From IMG/VR virus record IMGVR_UViG_3300028840_005153, positions 1 to 64,000 of that record: 64,000 nt of DNA; one strand, written 5' to 3'. Each line of letters opens with the position of its first letter. Within the stretch, counting starts at the first letter, position 1. Origin of the DNA: a virus. The position numbers were made by a program, and so were the translations under genes. Positions 25,201 to 32,839 of the stretch are shown here, in pieces. A model generated the notes under the pieces. The model searched no databases, was not told the DNA's origin, and saw only the letters and a list, made by a program, of their open reading frames with translations.

Positions 25201-25541
25201 AAGACTTTTACAGAACTCATTTAATTAAATGTCCAATTGAAAAGAGTGAAGAGAAATATGTTGAAAAATGTTCACATCTTTTACTTGAAGAGATAAGAGA
25301 TATTCGCCCGAAAGTTATATTATCTTTCGGTAAAATAACTATGAAATATTTTCTTGGAAGGGATGATAGCATAACGAAGTTAAGCGGTAAAACAGAATGG
25401 AGTGAAGACTTCAATGCTTGGATTGTGCCATGTGTAGCGCCTTCGGCAGTAATACAAAATAAAGAAAATAAAATTCATTTCAAAAATGGGATAAGAAATT
25501 TTGCGAGAACACTTCGCATAATTGGTTCGAAATATTTTTGA
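22218..25541 (+). CDS. dnaE: DNA polymerase III alpha (DnaE) with C-terminal UDG-like domain
   Basis: ATG 22218 is 6 nt after AGGAG; ATG 22212 is too close to it. The 1107-residue protein has a PHP domain (HLHNHDEYS near residue 6). The palm carries GPGRGSVGG (about 359) and the catalytic PDIDLDF (about 398). After the fingers region it lacks the usual tau-binding part and ends in a domain from about residue 930. Cys941, Cys944, Cys1005 and Cys1018 there match the iron-sulfur ligands of family 4 uracil-DNA glycosylases. The glycosylase active-site motifs look degenerate (VELYKP, VAPSAV), so it may only sense uracil or bind DNA. Confidence 0.92.
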   Translation: MVDFCHLHNHDEYSALDGFGTAKQYCEQAEKIGYEYLGSTNHANIDGLIKFQKECRERDIIPVLGCEGYIVPDPSKKNKGDRRGHICFWVKNQIGFKNLCKLLTHANMEGFYYRPRMGFEEVLDLCEGLVISTACSQSFLNLEGGNDFFLDLYERIEDDLYLEVMPHDYKGQYRINKICRRLSKKYEIPLVATNDCHYVKKSQWKGHEVLLAIQRRAKWDDPNRWKFGITGLHLRTPEEMFDAFIEQGIFTKREIRKAMEFSLEIAEKCEDYTIPKLDIKLPRISEAEGRIESRMLRQICESNFENMFGEDMQNYKDERYWKRYREEFRIIRHKKFVRYFLIVWELVNWCKINDVMVGPGRGSVGGSLIAYLMGITTVDPLKFGLLFSRFISEDRIDYPDIDLDFEDSKRHLVREHIEDLYGEKKVAGISTFMRMKSRAIIKDVGRVFDVPDKEANELTKLIDPSEENAIQDAMRETEEGRAFKKKYPLVVKYALQLEGQIKGGGQHAAGVIVSDDEIENAGRGNIAIRNNVPVINWEMSDTEYIGLMKLDILGLNTLSVLNEARRLIKENHEKDIFFPSISLKDKRIFKEIRNGNVVGVFQLGTWAMTRLIEELQPTCFEDIVASVALVRPGPNDSGMTADYIKRKNGSKWHHLHPAYEEITKETYGIIVYQEQVMRVISEVAGLPITTADKIRKIIGKKRDVKEFAPFKKMFIEGCLNEKTLSKTEAENFWEALQNHARYSFNKSHSVEYAMISYWCMWVKTYYPTEFICAVLTYGADSKKEEIVEEAYRLGLNLILPKVNSETHPVRWKAKGRKLYIPFVEVKGIGEKTCWQINTGKRNGMLQFFNKKQSANNTEQHKGSLGKVLKAIGAYGNKPEDDISKYFDFRTEANPRKQYPNLYRLFRGNLAIEDLDDALLARKVKKNFIFKSEEKSRGYVQCSKCGLRKNGTPSPMIAGRYNIMIVELYKPESKKNVKKNIKILEDEFSKVDLKIEDFYRTHLIKCPIEKSEEKYVEKCSHLLLEEIRDIRPKVILSFGKITMKYFLGRDDSITKLSGKTEWSEDFNAWIVPCVAPSAVIQNKENKIHFKNGIRNFARTLRIIGSKYF

Positions 25542-25560
25542 TTAATTCTCTCCATAAACT

Positions 25561-25569
25561 TGTTATAAT
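25561..25569 (+). promoter_or_regulatory. Extended -10 promoter
   Basis: TGTTATAAT in the context AAACTTGTTATAATA. The 50-nt gap after dnaE contains it and a weak SD (AAAGGAAG). TTGATT lies 20 bp upstream, too far for a good -35 box. Confidence 0.6.
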
Positions 25570-25591
25570 AGAAGTAAAAGGAAGATGAAAG

Positions 25592-26080
25592 ATGAATAAA
25601 TATCGTCAAGATTTAAAAATTAACAAGCATGAATTGGATGAGGAGTTAATCGAGCAACCTCAGAGATATATGGAATACATCGAATTAGCTGCGGAAGCTG
25701 CTGCTGAAAAAGATGATGCGGCAGATGCACTTGAAATAACGAAAGCGATTGTAGAAGATTTAATTCGGACTGACCCTGAAAAATTTGGCTTAGAAGAAAA
25801 ACCAAAGGAAGGAGCAATTAAAGCGGCAATAATAAAACACCCTCGCGTTCAAAGAGCTAACAAGCGCTTAAGGAAAGCAAGGAAGACATTGAGAATACTT
25901 GAAGGCGCAAAGTCAAGTTTTGAACAGAGGAAGACAATGCTTTCCAAACTTGTTGATTATAGGATTGCAGGATTTTATTCCGAACCAAGGATAAAAAGAA
26001 CAACTCAGAATAAGATGGAAAAAGATACTGCAAAAGGCATAAGAGAAACAATGAAGAAAAGAAAAATCAGGAGAAGATAA
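25592..26080 (+). CDS. Helical protein, possible recombination mediator
   Basis: The 162-residue product is all-helical and charged. It has LDEELIEQPQRYMEYIELAA at the start, a middle KHPRVQRANKRLRKARKTL and a conserved-looking LSKLVDYRIAGFYSEP. Its place before SSB and RecA and this general pattern suggest a UvsY-like loader, but sequence evidence is thin. The C-terminal tag KKRKIRRR is coded by ATCAGGAGAAGA, the SD for the next ORF. Confidence 0.5.
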   Translation: MNKYRQDLKINKHELDEELIEQPQRYMEYIELAAEAAAEKDDAADALEITKAIVEDLIRTDPEKFGLEEKPKEGAIKAAIIKHPRVQRANKRLRKARKTLRILEGAKSSFEQRKTMLSKLVDYRIAGFYSEPRIKRTTQNKMEKDTAKGIRETMKKRKIRRR

Positions 26081-26268
26081 TGAACCTCATTATCCAATTA
26101 CTCCTATATGCTTTGGGAAGTGTAATTGGCTTTTTTCTCCTGTGCATATTGGGATATATTTTTACGAGAATAATTATGGTAGCAATTATCACATCCATTC
26201 ATGAACACCAAAACAAAAGGAGAGAAGAAAATGGCGCGAAGATTGAAGAGAGAAAAAGGAAAGGGTAA
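26080..26268 (+). CDS. Small membrane protein (62 aa)
   Basis: The ATG overlaps the previous stop (TAATG) and follows AGGAGAAG. Residues about 3-38 are hydrophobic and could form one or two membrane spans; the tail is basic. It overlaps the start of the SSB gene by 38 nt in another frame. The overlap is unusual but both starts have good SD sites. Confidence 0.5.
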   Translation: MNLIIQLLLYALGSVIGFFLLCILGYIFTRIIMVAIITSIHEHQNKRREENGAKIEERKRKG

Positions 26269-27436
26269 AGCTTCAGACCGGAGAAGTAAATTCAAGAAGC
26301 TCCAAAACCGCGTCAAGAAAGGATATGACCGTAAAGATGGAGGTGGGAAGTCATATCTTAAAATGCCGGATAAAGTTAGTGAATGGCGTCCTGGCAATGG
26401 TTCTCATATTATAGATATTATTCCCTATGATGCCGGTAAGTTGGATAAACTTGTTAATGAAGGGGATCCAACTTATACTCTCGAAGTTCATATTCATAGA
26501 GGAGTAGGCCCTTCCGAGGAATGGTATGTTTGCCCACAAGAAATGACTGGAAAGCCTTGCCCTATTTGTGAGCATAGGAAAAAGTTGCGCGATCAGGGCG
26601 CTGATAAGGATAAATGGAAAGAGTTATTCCCGAAGAAAAGGAATCTATATAATATTGTTTGTTATGATAGCCGTGAAGAAATAAAGAAAGGAGTTCAAAT
26701 TTGGAACGTTCCTTATTTTTACTTTGAAAAAAGTCTTCTGGCAATTGCTAAAAAGCCACAGCGAGCAGGGTCGAAATCAAAGGTTGAACCGTTTGTTCCC
26801 TTTAGTGATCCTGATGAAGGGAAGTCAATTAATTTCACAATTGAAAAACCAAAAAGCAAAGATGATTTTCCTTCATATGTTGGTCATTCCTTTGAAGATA
26901 GAGATTACGAAATAGAAGATAAGATTTTGGATGCGGCAGTTTGCCTTGATGATCTTATCGTTATTGAAGATTACGATACTATTTCAGAAGCCTATTGGGG
27001 AAGTGAAGGGGAAAAGTCTTCGCGTCGTAGTAAACGTGGTAAAAAATCTGATGCTGCAAATGTTGATGAATTGCGGGATCTCCTGGATGAGGTAGAAGAT
27101 ATTGACGATTGGGATGACCTCGAAGAATTCATAGATGAAAATAATATTGAGGTTGGTGATGACGAAGATGAATTAGAAGATCAGTTTGATGACGAAGATG
27201 AATTGAAAGAAGCAATTATTGAAAGCCTTGAAGAAGCAATTGAAAATGCAGAAGAAGATGAAAAACCTACCCGTTCAAAAAAACGTTCAGGCAGTCGTAG
27301 TAAGGATAATGAATGCCCTGAAGGTGGTACGTTTGGGGAAGACATAAATGAGTTTGATGAATGCGAAGATTGCAAATTGTGGAACGCTTGTTTAAAGGCA
27401 AGCAAGAAGGGACGTTCGCGTCGGCCTCGTAGATAA
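26231..27436 (+). CDS. Single-stranded DNA-binding protein (gp32-like)
   Basis: Start 26231 (MARRLKREKG) follows AAAGGAGAGAAG. The core has YLKMPDKVSEWRPGNG, then VCPQEMTGKPCPICEHRKKL, the zinc-containing OB fold of gp32-type proteins. A highly acidic region follows (about 265-350), then a second cysteine group (ECPEGG, CEDCKLWNAC) and a basic end KKGRSRRPRR. In T4 the acidic tail recruits replication proteins. Here the acidic part is internal and flanked by a basic terminus. The gene precedes recA, as SSB genes often do. Confidence 0.82.
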   Translation: MARRLKREKGKGKASDRRSKFKKLQNRVKKGYDRKDGGGKSYLKMPDKVSEWRPGNGSHIIDIIPYDAGKLDKLVNEGDPTYTLEVHIHRGVGPSEEWYVCPQEMTGKPCPICEHRKKLRDQGADKDKWKELFPKKRNLYNIVCYDSREEIKKGVQIWNVPYFYFEKSLLAIAKKPQRAGSKSKVEPFVPFSDPDEGKSINFTIEKPKSKDDFPSYVGHSFEDRDYEIEDKILDAAVCLDDLIVIEDYDTISEAYWGSEGEKSSRRSKRGKKSDAANVDELRDLLDEVEDIDDWDDLEEFIDENNIEVGDDEDELEDQFDDEDELKEAIIESLEEAIENAEEDEKPTRSKKRSGSRSKDNECPEGGTFGEDINEFDECEDCKLWNACLKASKKGRSRRPRR

Positions 27437-27450
27437 TCTTTGAAGAGGAA

Positions 27451-27482
27451 AGGGGGAGTAAAAACTCCCCCCTGATTTTTTA
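27451..27482 (+). terminator. Intrinsic terminator after SSB
   Basis: GGGGGAGT (27452-27459) pairs with ACTCCCCC (27464-27471), loop AAAA, followed by CTGATTTTTTATTT. It separates the SSB gene from recA. Confidence 0.8.
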
Positions 27483-27502
27483 TTTCTACAAGAGGAATAA
27501 TA

Positions 27503-28624
27503 ATGGCGAGAGTAATAAAGAGAAGGAAAAGAGTAATAAAGAGAAGGAAACTCGATTCTGTAAGTCGTGATATTTCAGGTAGAAAAATTAGCAGAAGAAA
27601 AGAACGAGTGGATTTTATTTCTTCGGGTTGTGCAACTTTAAACTTAGCTTTATCTGGCCGTATCGATGGTGGATGGGCGAGAGCGCGAGTTGTTAATGTT
27701 GTTGGTGATGGCAGTAGTGGGAAGACATTACTTGCGCTTGAGGCAGCTTTTTGGTTTTTCAATAATATGATTGGAAGAAAAACAAAAGTATTTCCAAAGC
27801 CTGTTAAGAAGATCCATATCGTTTTTGATAATATTGAAGGCGTTATGGATTTTCCTATCGAAGAAATGTATGGCGAAGATTTTGTTAAGGCTGTTGAATG
27901 GAAGCGCTCCAGAACGATAGAAGCAATGGGTTCAAACACAAAAAAATATTTGAAGTTAAGTCGCAAAAAAGGCGTTGCTGTTCTTTATATTGTAGATAGT
28001 TGGGATGCCTTAGAAGCAAGGGCAGGACTTGAACGTATAGAAGATGCAATGGAAAAGGAAGATGGAGCAGTGAAAGGCTCTATGAATACTGAAAAGCAAA
28101 GATATGCTTCGCAGTATTTTGGACATATGTCAGGAGAAATGGAAGGTTGTGATTTTACTCTTTTCATTGTAAGTCAAGTTCGAACCAAAATAGGTGTCAC
28201 CTTTGGAAAGAAAACATACCGAGCCGGCGGAAAGGCTTTGGATTTTTATACTCATCAAGTGGCATGGCTGCGTGAGGTAGAAAAATTAAGCAAGGTGCGA
28301 AAGGGAAGAAAAATTGTTTTTGGAATCCGCAGTGAAGCTAAGGTTGAACGAAGTAAAGTTGCTAAACCATTTAGGGATGCAGAATTTACTATCCTCTACG
28401 ATTATGGCTTAGATGATATCGGTGCTTGTTTGAGATTCCTTTATGGTCCAAAAGAAAAAACAATCAAGTGGGACGGGGAGAAGTTTAAAACTCGAAAGCA
28501 GCTTATTAAATATATCGAAGATAATGATAAAGAAGATATACTGCGACAAGAAGTTCAGAATGAATGGGATAGCGTTGAAGATCATTTTATTGCAGAAATA
28601 AGGAAGAGAAAACCGAGGTATTAA
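27503..28624 (+). CDS. RecA/UvsX-like recombinase
   Basis: The 373-residue protein has Walker A GDGSSGKT (about 68-75), Walker B VLYIVDSWDAL and a SQVRTKIG loop region as in RecA-family recombinases. An N-terminal extension of about 40 residues contains RVIKRRK twice in tandem and GRKISRRKE, so the basic tag is present three times. It drives strand exchange with SSB and the helical protein at 25592. Confidence 0.9.
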   Translation: MARVIKRRKRVIKRRKLDSVSRDISGRKISRRKERVDFISSGCATLNLALSGRIDGGWARARVVNVVGDGSSGKTLLALEAAFWFFNNMIGRKTKVFPKPVKKIHIVFDNIEGVMDFPIEEMYGEDFVKAVEWKRSRTIEAMGSNTKKYLKLSRKKGVAVLYIVDSWDALEARAGLERIEDAMEKEDGAVKGSMNTEKQRYASQYFGHMSGEMEGCDFTLFIVSQVRTKIGVTFGKKTYRAGGKALDFYTHQVAWLREVEKLSKVRKGRKIVFGIRSEAKVERSKVAKPFRDAEFTILYDYGLDDIGACLRFLYGPKEKTIKWDGEKFKTRKQLIKYIEDNDKEDILRQEVQNEWDSVEDHFIAEIRKRKPRY

Positions 28625-28625
28625 A

Positions 28626-28841
28626 ATGGAAAGAAAATCCATTGAAATAAAAGCCGGAAAGAAATATAGGATTTTCTGGAGAGAAAAACACCATGAAAAT
28701 AAAATAATTCATATTCTTGGGATCTTCGACAATGATTGGGTGGCTTTTAAATATTATTACGGTTCGAATTGGCGTTACGAATTTAATAACAAAAGTTATT
28801 TAAAATTGCTTTTTGAAGATGGGATTTTAAAAAAGATATGA
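28626..28841 (+). CDS. Small hypothetical protein (71 aa)
   Basis: It starts one base after the recA stop and overlaps the exonuclease start by four bases. It is aromatic-rich with a probable beta fold (KYRIFWREK, DNDWVAFKYYYGSNW). Unknown family. Confidence 0.6.
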   Translation: MERKSIEIKAGKKYRIFWREKHHENKIIHILGIFDNDWVAFKYYYGSNWRYEFNNKSYLKLLFEDGILKKI

Positions 28842-29794
28842 GAAAAATACGCCGAAGAAAAAAGAATATTGAAAGTGAGACACGCCTTATTTTTGATGGG
28901 AATGCTTTGGGCTATGCTGCGTTTCACGCTTATGGTGATCTCGAAGATGATCTTGGAAATCCAACTGCTGTCATCTTCGGCTTTATACGTTTAATACTTG
29001 CCATACAAGAAAAATTAAATGGAGATGAGTGGATTTTTTGCTGGGATTCTCGAAAGAGTTTCCGTAAAGATATTTATCCACAATACAAGGCAAGCCGTGA
29101 AGAAAATAAAACTGAAGATGAATTGGCAAAAAGAAGATCGGCACATGAACAATTTACAAAACTTCGAAAGGAAGTAATTCCTGCTCTCGGTTTTGCGAAT
29201 AATTTTATTTCCCCTGGATACGAAGGGGATGATCTTATGGCGGCAATTCTTGACGATGTTGATCCATATAAAAATATTCTTTGCACTTCTGATAATGATA
29301 TGTTTCAATGCTTAGATGATTGTGATATTTATCATTTAGCAACGAAGAAAATGTTTACAAGAAATGATTTTATGAAGAAGTTTAAAATTTGGCCTGAGCA
29401 ATGGGCTGAAGCGAAAGCAATTGGTGGATGCAATGGTGATGGCGTATTTGGGATAGAAGGAGTTGCTGATCCCAAAAAGAATACAAGCAAAGCATTGAAG
29501 TATTTGAATGACGACCTTAACAAAGGCATCATTTTAAACCGTATAGAAAGCACTGAGGGGCAAGAAATTATCAGAAGAAATTTAAGACTCGTAAAGTTAC
29601 CCTTTGAAGGTAAAACACCTATAAAATTTAAATTAGGGCCAAATGAACTTTCAAAAGAAAAGTTCGAAGAAGTTTTTGAAAAGTATAGATTCATATCGTT
29701 ATTAGAAAAAAAGATGTTTCAGCGTTATATCAAAGCCTTTAAAATTAAGGATGGAGGAGAAAATGGCAGGACTATACGAAGAAGGAAGAAGTGA
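28838..29794 (+). CDS. 5'-3' exonuclease / RNase H-like (FEN family)
   Basis: ATGA overlap start. The acidic metal-site motifs are LIFDGNALGY, FCWDSRKSFR, YKASREENK, GYEGDDLMA, CTSDNDMFQ and GDGVFGIEGV, in the order of T5/T4-type flap exonucleases. The basic tag occurs at both ends, MRKIRRRKK and GRTIRRRKK. It would remove RNA primers and flaps. The C-terminal tag region overlaps the start of the next gene. Confidence 0.9.
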   Translation: MRKIRRRKKNIESETRLIFDGNALGYAAFHAYGDLEDDLGNPTAVIFGFIRLILAIQEKLNGDEWIFCWDSRKSFRKDIYPQYKASREENKTEDELAKRRSAHEQFTKLRKEVIPALGFANNFISPGYEGDDLMAAILDDVDPYKNILCTSDNDMFQCLDDCDIYHLATKKMFTRNDFMKKFKIWPEQWAEAKAIGGCNGDGVFGIEGVADPKKNTSKALKYLNDDLNKGIILNRIESTEGQEIIRRNLRLVKLPFEGKTPIKFKLGPNELSKEKFEEVFEKYRFISLLEKKMFQRYIKAFKIKDGGENGRTIRRRKK

Positions 29795-29984
29795 GCCGGT
29801 AGAAATTGATTTGAAAATTGTTCACCTAACTGATTCTGCTGTTTTACTTTCAGATGATTCATTAGAGGAATGGTGTCCATTATCTCTCATAGAAGATGGA
29901 GATCAAATAACAAGGAAAGATATTGGCAGAACGAAATCTTTGACTATTGAATCGTGGGTGCTTATAGATAAAGGATGGATATAA
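29763..29984 (+). CDS. Small hypothetical protein (73 aa)
   Basis: ATG 29763 follows GGAGGAGAAA and overlaps the exonuclease by 32 nt; 29751 is an alternative ATG. The product is acidic with VHLTDSAVLLSDDS and EEWCPLSLIED. No family recognised. Confidence 0.6.
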   Translation: MAGLYEEGRSEPVEIDLKIVHLTDSAVLLSDDSLEEWCPLSLIEDGDQITRKDIGRTKSLTIESWVLIDKGWI

Positions 29985-30163
29985 TGAAATCGCAATTTGA
30001 ATCTGAATTTTTTCTTGATGATTATTTTAGCATTCGAAGACAAATTGCTCCGGCAGTTCATTGGGAAAGAATAAAATCCGAGTTAAATTATCTACGAAAT
30101 GAATTGGAAGACTTAAAGGAAATTTATTGTATTAATAGTGACTGCGAAGATGAGGAGCAATAA
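29984..30163 (+). CDS. Small acidic hypothetical protein (59 aa)
   Basis: TAATG overlap at both ends with its neighbours indicates translational coupling. The product is a helical acidic peptide ending CEDEEQ. Unknown function. Confidence 0.55.
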   Translation: MKSQFESEFFLDDYFSIRRQIAPAVHWERIKSELNYLRNELEDLKEIYCINSDCEDEEQ

Positions 30164-30951
30164 TGGCAAAGGGTTCAGGATTTGAAAGGGATCAGTGTAA
30201 GGAATGGAGTAGGTGGTTTTCTTCTGGTGAATCTGCTGATATTTTTTGGCGTACTGAAGGGTCAGGTGGTCGTGCTAAAAACAGATCAAAGTCATTAAAG
30301 AAAAAAGATCCAGAACGAGCCAAGGCATTGTTGAAATATAGTTATGGAGACATGACTTTTATTTTACCCGAAGGTGAAGACTTGATTGCTTCAATACTCT
30401 TCGAATTTAAGCGTGGTTATTCTGCCGGAAGAAAACTCAGCAATGAAATTTTGGATCAGCTTGTCTATCAGATTGCGAAAGATTCTCGTAAGTCATCATT
30501 GACTTCTGAATGGCGTAAAAAATATGCGAATAAAATTCGGGCGATTTTTAAAAAGACAAGGGTGACAAGTAATCTCATAAGCATACTTGATTTTGTTGAT
30601 GGGAAAGAAAAGAAAAGACCGCCGAAACTTTTGGAATGGTGGATAAATGCCGAAGAAGAAAAGAAGGAAGCTCAAAGAAATCAGGTTGTCCTTGTTTTAC
30701 GAAGGGATGGAAAACAGCCTGTAATTTTCGTAGATGAAGTATTTGGAAAAAATCTTTTCAATTATTGTGATGGCTTCAATAAATTCTGCTATGGAATTAT
30801 CAAATGTGGTCCATACAATTTGATGTATTTTAGGCAAGAAGATTTTTTTAAATCCATACCTCCAAAAGTATTTTTAAAGGTCGCAGAAAAACGAGCCATG
30901 TTCGAAAGATTAAATAATCCAAGAAAAATCAAAAGAAGAAAATCTTCATAA
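30163..30951 (+). CDS. PD-(D/E)XK nuclease
   Basis: The N-terminus GFERDQCKEWSRWFSSGESA, then FWRTEGSGGRA, and the pair SYGDMTF ... ILFEFKRG give the D ... ExK nuclease core seen in phage resolvase/RecB-like nucleases (262 aa). A Holliday-junction or repair role is plausible from the adjacent recombination genes. It ends in the tag PRKIKRRKSS. Confidence 0.75.
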   Translation: MAKGSGFERDQCKEWSRWFSSGESADIFWRTEGSGGRAKNRSKSLKKKDPERAKALLKYSYGDMTFILPEGEDLIASILFEFKRGYSAGRKLSNEILDQLVYQIAKDSRKSSLTSEWRKKYANKIRAIFKKTRVTSNLISILDFVDGKEKKRPPKLLEWWINAEEEKKEAQRNQVVLVLRRDGKQPVIFVDEVFGKNLFNYCDGFNKFCYGIIKCGPYNLMYFRQEDFFKSIPPKVFLKVAEKRAMFERLNNPRKIKRRKSS

Positions 30952-30976
30952 AATTACTTTGATTTTGAAATAAACT

Positions 30977-30985
30977 TGTTATAAT
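30977..30985 (+). promoter_or_regulatory. Extended -10 promoter
   Basis: TGTTATAAT in the context AAACTTGTTATAATA, nearly identical over 15 bases to the site at 25561. It lies in the 67-nt gap before the deacetylase gene. Confidence 0.6.
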
Positions 30986-31018
30986 ATTAAAAACAAACGC
31001 CAATAAAAGGTTTTAAAA

Positions 31019-31663
31019 ATGTTTAATGATTTTCAGAAAATCCTTATTATCGCACCTCATGCTGATGATTGTGAAATCGGTTGTGGTGGAACAATTGCAA
31101 AACTCGTATCAGAGGGGAAAGACGTTTTATGTGGAGTTTTTTGTACTGTTCCAAAAGTGCTTCCTAATAGTGAATTAAATCAAACGTCCTGGTATCAAGA
31201 GCAAATAAAGGCTTCAGAAATTCTTGGAACTAAAGTTTACTTTTTTCAAAAAGCAATTTACGAAATGCGAATGTTGCCAAGTTATAGGCAAATAATTCTG
31301 GAAGACCTTGTTTTATTGAGAAAAAGATTTGAACCTGATGTTGTTATTATACCTTCAACGTTTGATCTTCATCAGGACCATCAGACAGTTTGCCATGAAA
31401 GTATTAGAGCATTTAAAAAATATAGTATCCTTGGCTATGAAATGGATTGGAATCAAATAGGTTTACATCAATCTCAATTGTATGTAGAATTATCAGAAGA
31501 AAATATTCAGAAGAAAAAGGAAGCAATAGCAATCTTTGAGTCACAGACTTGGAGAACATTTTGCGATCCAGAAATAGTGGAAGCAAATGCGCGATGCGCT
31601 GGATTACATATTGGCTCTAAATATGCAGAAAAATATGAGGTGATCAGATGGATAAGTCGATAG
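31019..31663 (+). CDS. PIG-L/LmbE-family deacetylase
   Basis: The 214-residue protein has the zinc motif APHADDCEIGCGG near residue 13 and the second ligand segment FDLHQDHQTVCHE, typical of N-acetylglucosaminyl deacetylases. It likely removes an acetyl group from a GlcNAc-type sugar. It overlaps the next gene, a hexapeptide acyltransferase, by 16 nt, so the two may act in sequence on one sugar. Confidence 0.88.
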   Translation: MFNDFQKILIIAPHADDCEIGCGGTIAKLVSEGKDVLCGVFCTVPKVLPNSELNQTSWYQEQIKASEILGTKVYFFQKAIYEMRMLPSYRQIILEDLVLLRKRFEPDVVIIPSTFDLHQDHQTVCHESIRAFKKYSILGYEMDWNQIGLHQSQLYVELSEENIQKKKEAIAIFESQTWRTFCDPEIVEANARCAGLHIGSKYAEKYEVIRWISR

Positions 31664-32304
31664 CAATTTGGCAAAAGTATCCGAAAGAAATTATGGATCA
31701 AAGACTGGAATTTACGAAGCAAAGACTTCGCCCTTTGAAGGAAGGAATTGGAAGGAATTGTACTATTGGACCTGAAGTAAAGATAGGTAAAGGGTGTGAA
31801 ATTCGTAATAATGTTGTCATCCTTGGTCGAGTTACTATTGGTGATCATTGCTTAATAAGAACAGGAGCGGTAATTGGTGAAGATGGATTTTCTGTAGAAC
31901 GTGATGGCGAAAGAATTTTAAGGGTCGTGCATACAGGGGAAGTAGTAATTGGAAACCATGTTGATATTGGATGTTATACTGTTATCAATAGAGCTACCGT
32001 AAATCGAACAACCATAGGTGATTATACGAAGATAAGTCATCGGGTAACAATAGGACACAATAATCATATAGGAAAAAGAGTAATAATAAATTTAGGAACA
32101 TTACTTGCCGGAAGTGTTATTGTGAAAGATGATGTTTTTATTGGCTATCAAGCTACTGTTAAAGGTAAGTTGACAATCCATGAAGGCGCATTAGTCGGAA
32201 TGTGTTCATGGGTTACGAAAGATGTTCCACCTGAAGTAATTGTAGTCGGGCGTCCAGCTAAATTTTTAAGGAGAGTAGAAGACGGATACCATGAAAGGAG
32301 GTAG
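31648..32304 (+). CDS. Left-handed beta-helix acyltransferase (LpxD/NeuD-like)
   Basis: The product (218 aa) is built of hexapeptide repeats (IGPEVKIGKGCEI, VTIGDHCLIRTGAVIG, VTIGHNNHIGKR) and ends with MCSWVTKDVPPEV and VVGRPAKFLRR, as in sugar O/N-acyltransferases. The catalytic His is probably in VTIGHNNHIG. It is translated in overlap with the deacetylase. Confidence 0.85.
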   Translation: MDKSIAIWQKYPKEIMDQRLEFTKQRLRPLKEGIGRNCTIGPEVKIGKGCEIRNNVVILGRVTIGDHCLIRTGAVIGEDGFSVERDGERILRVVHTGEVVIGNHVDIGCYTVINRATVNRTTIGDYTKISHRVTIGHNNHIGKRVIINLGTLLAGSVIVKDDVFIGYQATVKGKLTIHEGALVGMCSWVTKDVPPEVIVVGRPAKFLRRVEDGYHERR

Positions 32305-32363
32305 TTAACGGTATTTAATGGGCGAATTTTGTTTACTCACTAACACTAAAGGAGAAAAAGAAA

Positions 32364-32723
32364 ATGGCAAAAGCTACCACCAAGGCGAAAGCTACCAAAG
32401 GAAAGAAGACTAAGGAAAAGAAAGAAAAGAAAGTTGAACCTGTTTTTGAAAATGCTTCTACCGCAGAAGAAATGCTCGAAGAAATGCAGGATGTCATTGA
32501 TGAGATGGAAGAAGCAATTGAGGAATGGGATGAACATGAAGGGACTAAAAAGCGTTCATCTGAAATTCGGAAGTATGCTCAGCATGTTACCAAAATGGCG
32601 AAGGGCATTCGCGTTCATGTTCAAAGTGTGAAGAACGCAGCGAAAGCTGATAAGATGAAGAAAGCCACGAAAGATAAAGGCAAGAAAGGAAAGAAAAGTA
32701 GCAAGGGCAAAAAGAAGAAGTAG
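32364..32723 (+). CDS. Histone-H1-like (Hc1-like) DNA-binding protein
   Basis: The 119-residue protein has lysine/alanine tails at both ends (MAKATTKAKATKGKKTKEKK and KKGKKSSKGKKKK). Between is a helical middle with SSEIRKYAQHVTKMAKGIRVH, resembling bacterial/chlamydial Hc1. It follows AAAGGAGAAAAAG and is followed at once by a strong terminator. It probably coats or condenses phage or host DNA. Confidence 0.7.
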   Translation: MAKATTKAKATKGKKTKEKKEKKVEPVFENASTAEEMLEEMQDVIDEMEEAIEEWDEHEGTKKRSSEIRKYAQHVTKMAKGIRVHVQSVKNAAKADKMKKATKDKGKKGKKSSKGKKKK

Positions 32724-32807
32724 GGGGATAACTTCACGCTTGCTCTAAGACGAGCCTGTGAGTCATCCCTGTAAGGGAAGAGATACTTTAGACTCACAGG
32801 CTTTTTT
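32722..32807 (+). terminator. Terminator hairpin with possible pseudoknot
   Basis: AGCCTGTGAGTC (32753-32764) pairs with GACTCACAGGCT (32791-32802) over 12 bp and is followed by T6. GGGAT at 32725-32729, just after the stop, can pair with ATCCC at 32765-32769 inside the loop, giving a crossing helix like that in the 10631 RNA. A small CCCT/AGGG hairpin in the loop competes. Confidence 0.8.
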
Positions 32808-32839
32808 ATTTTCCCCACCCACTCAAGGCTTTCCATGTC

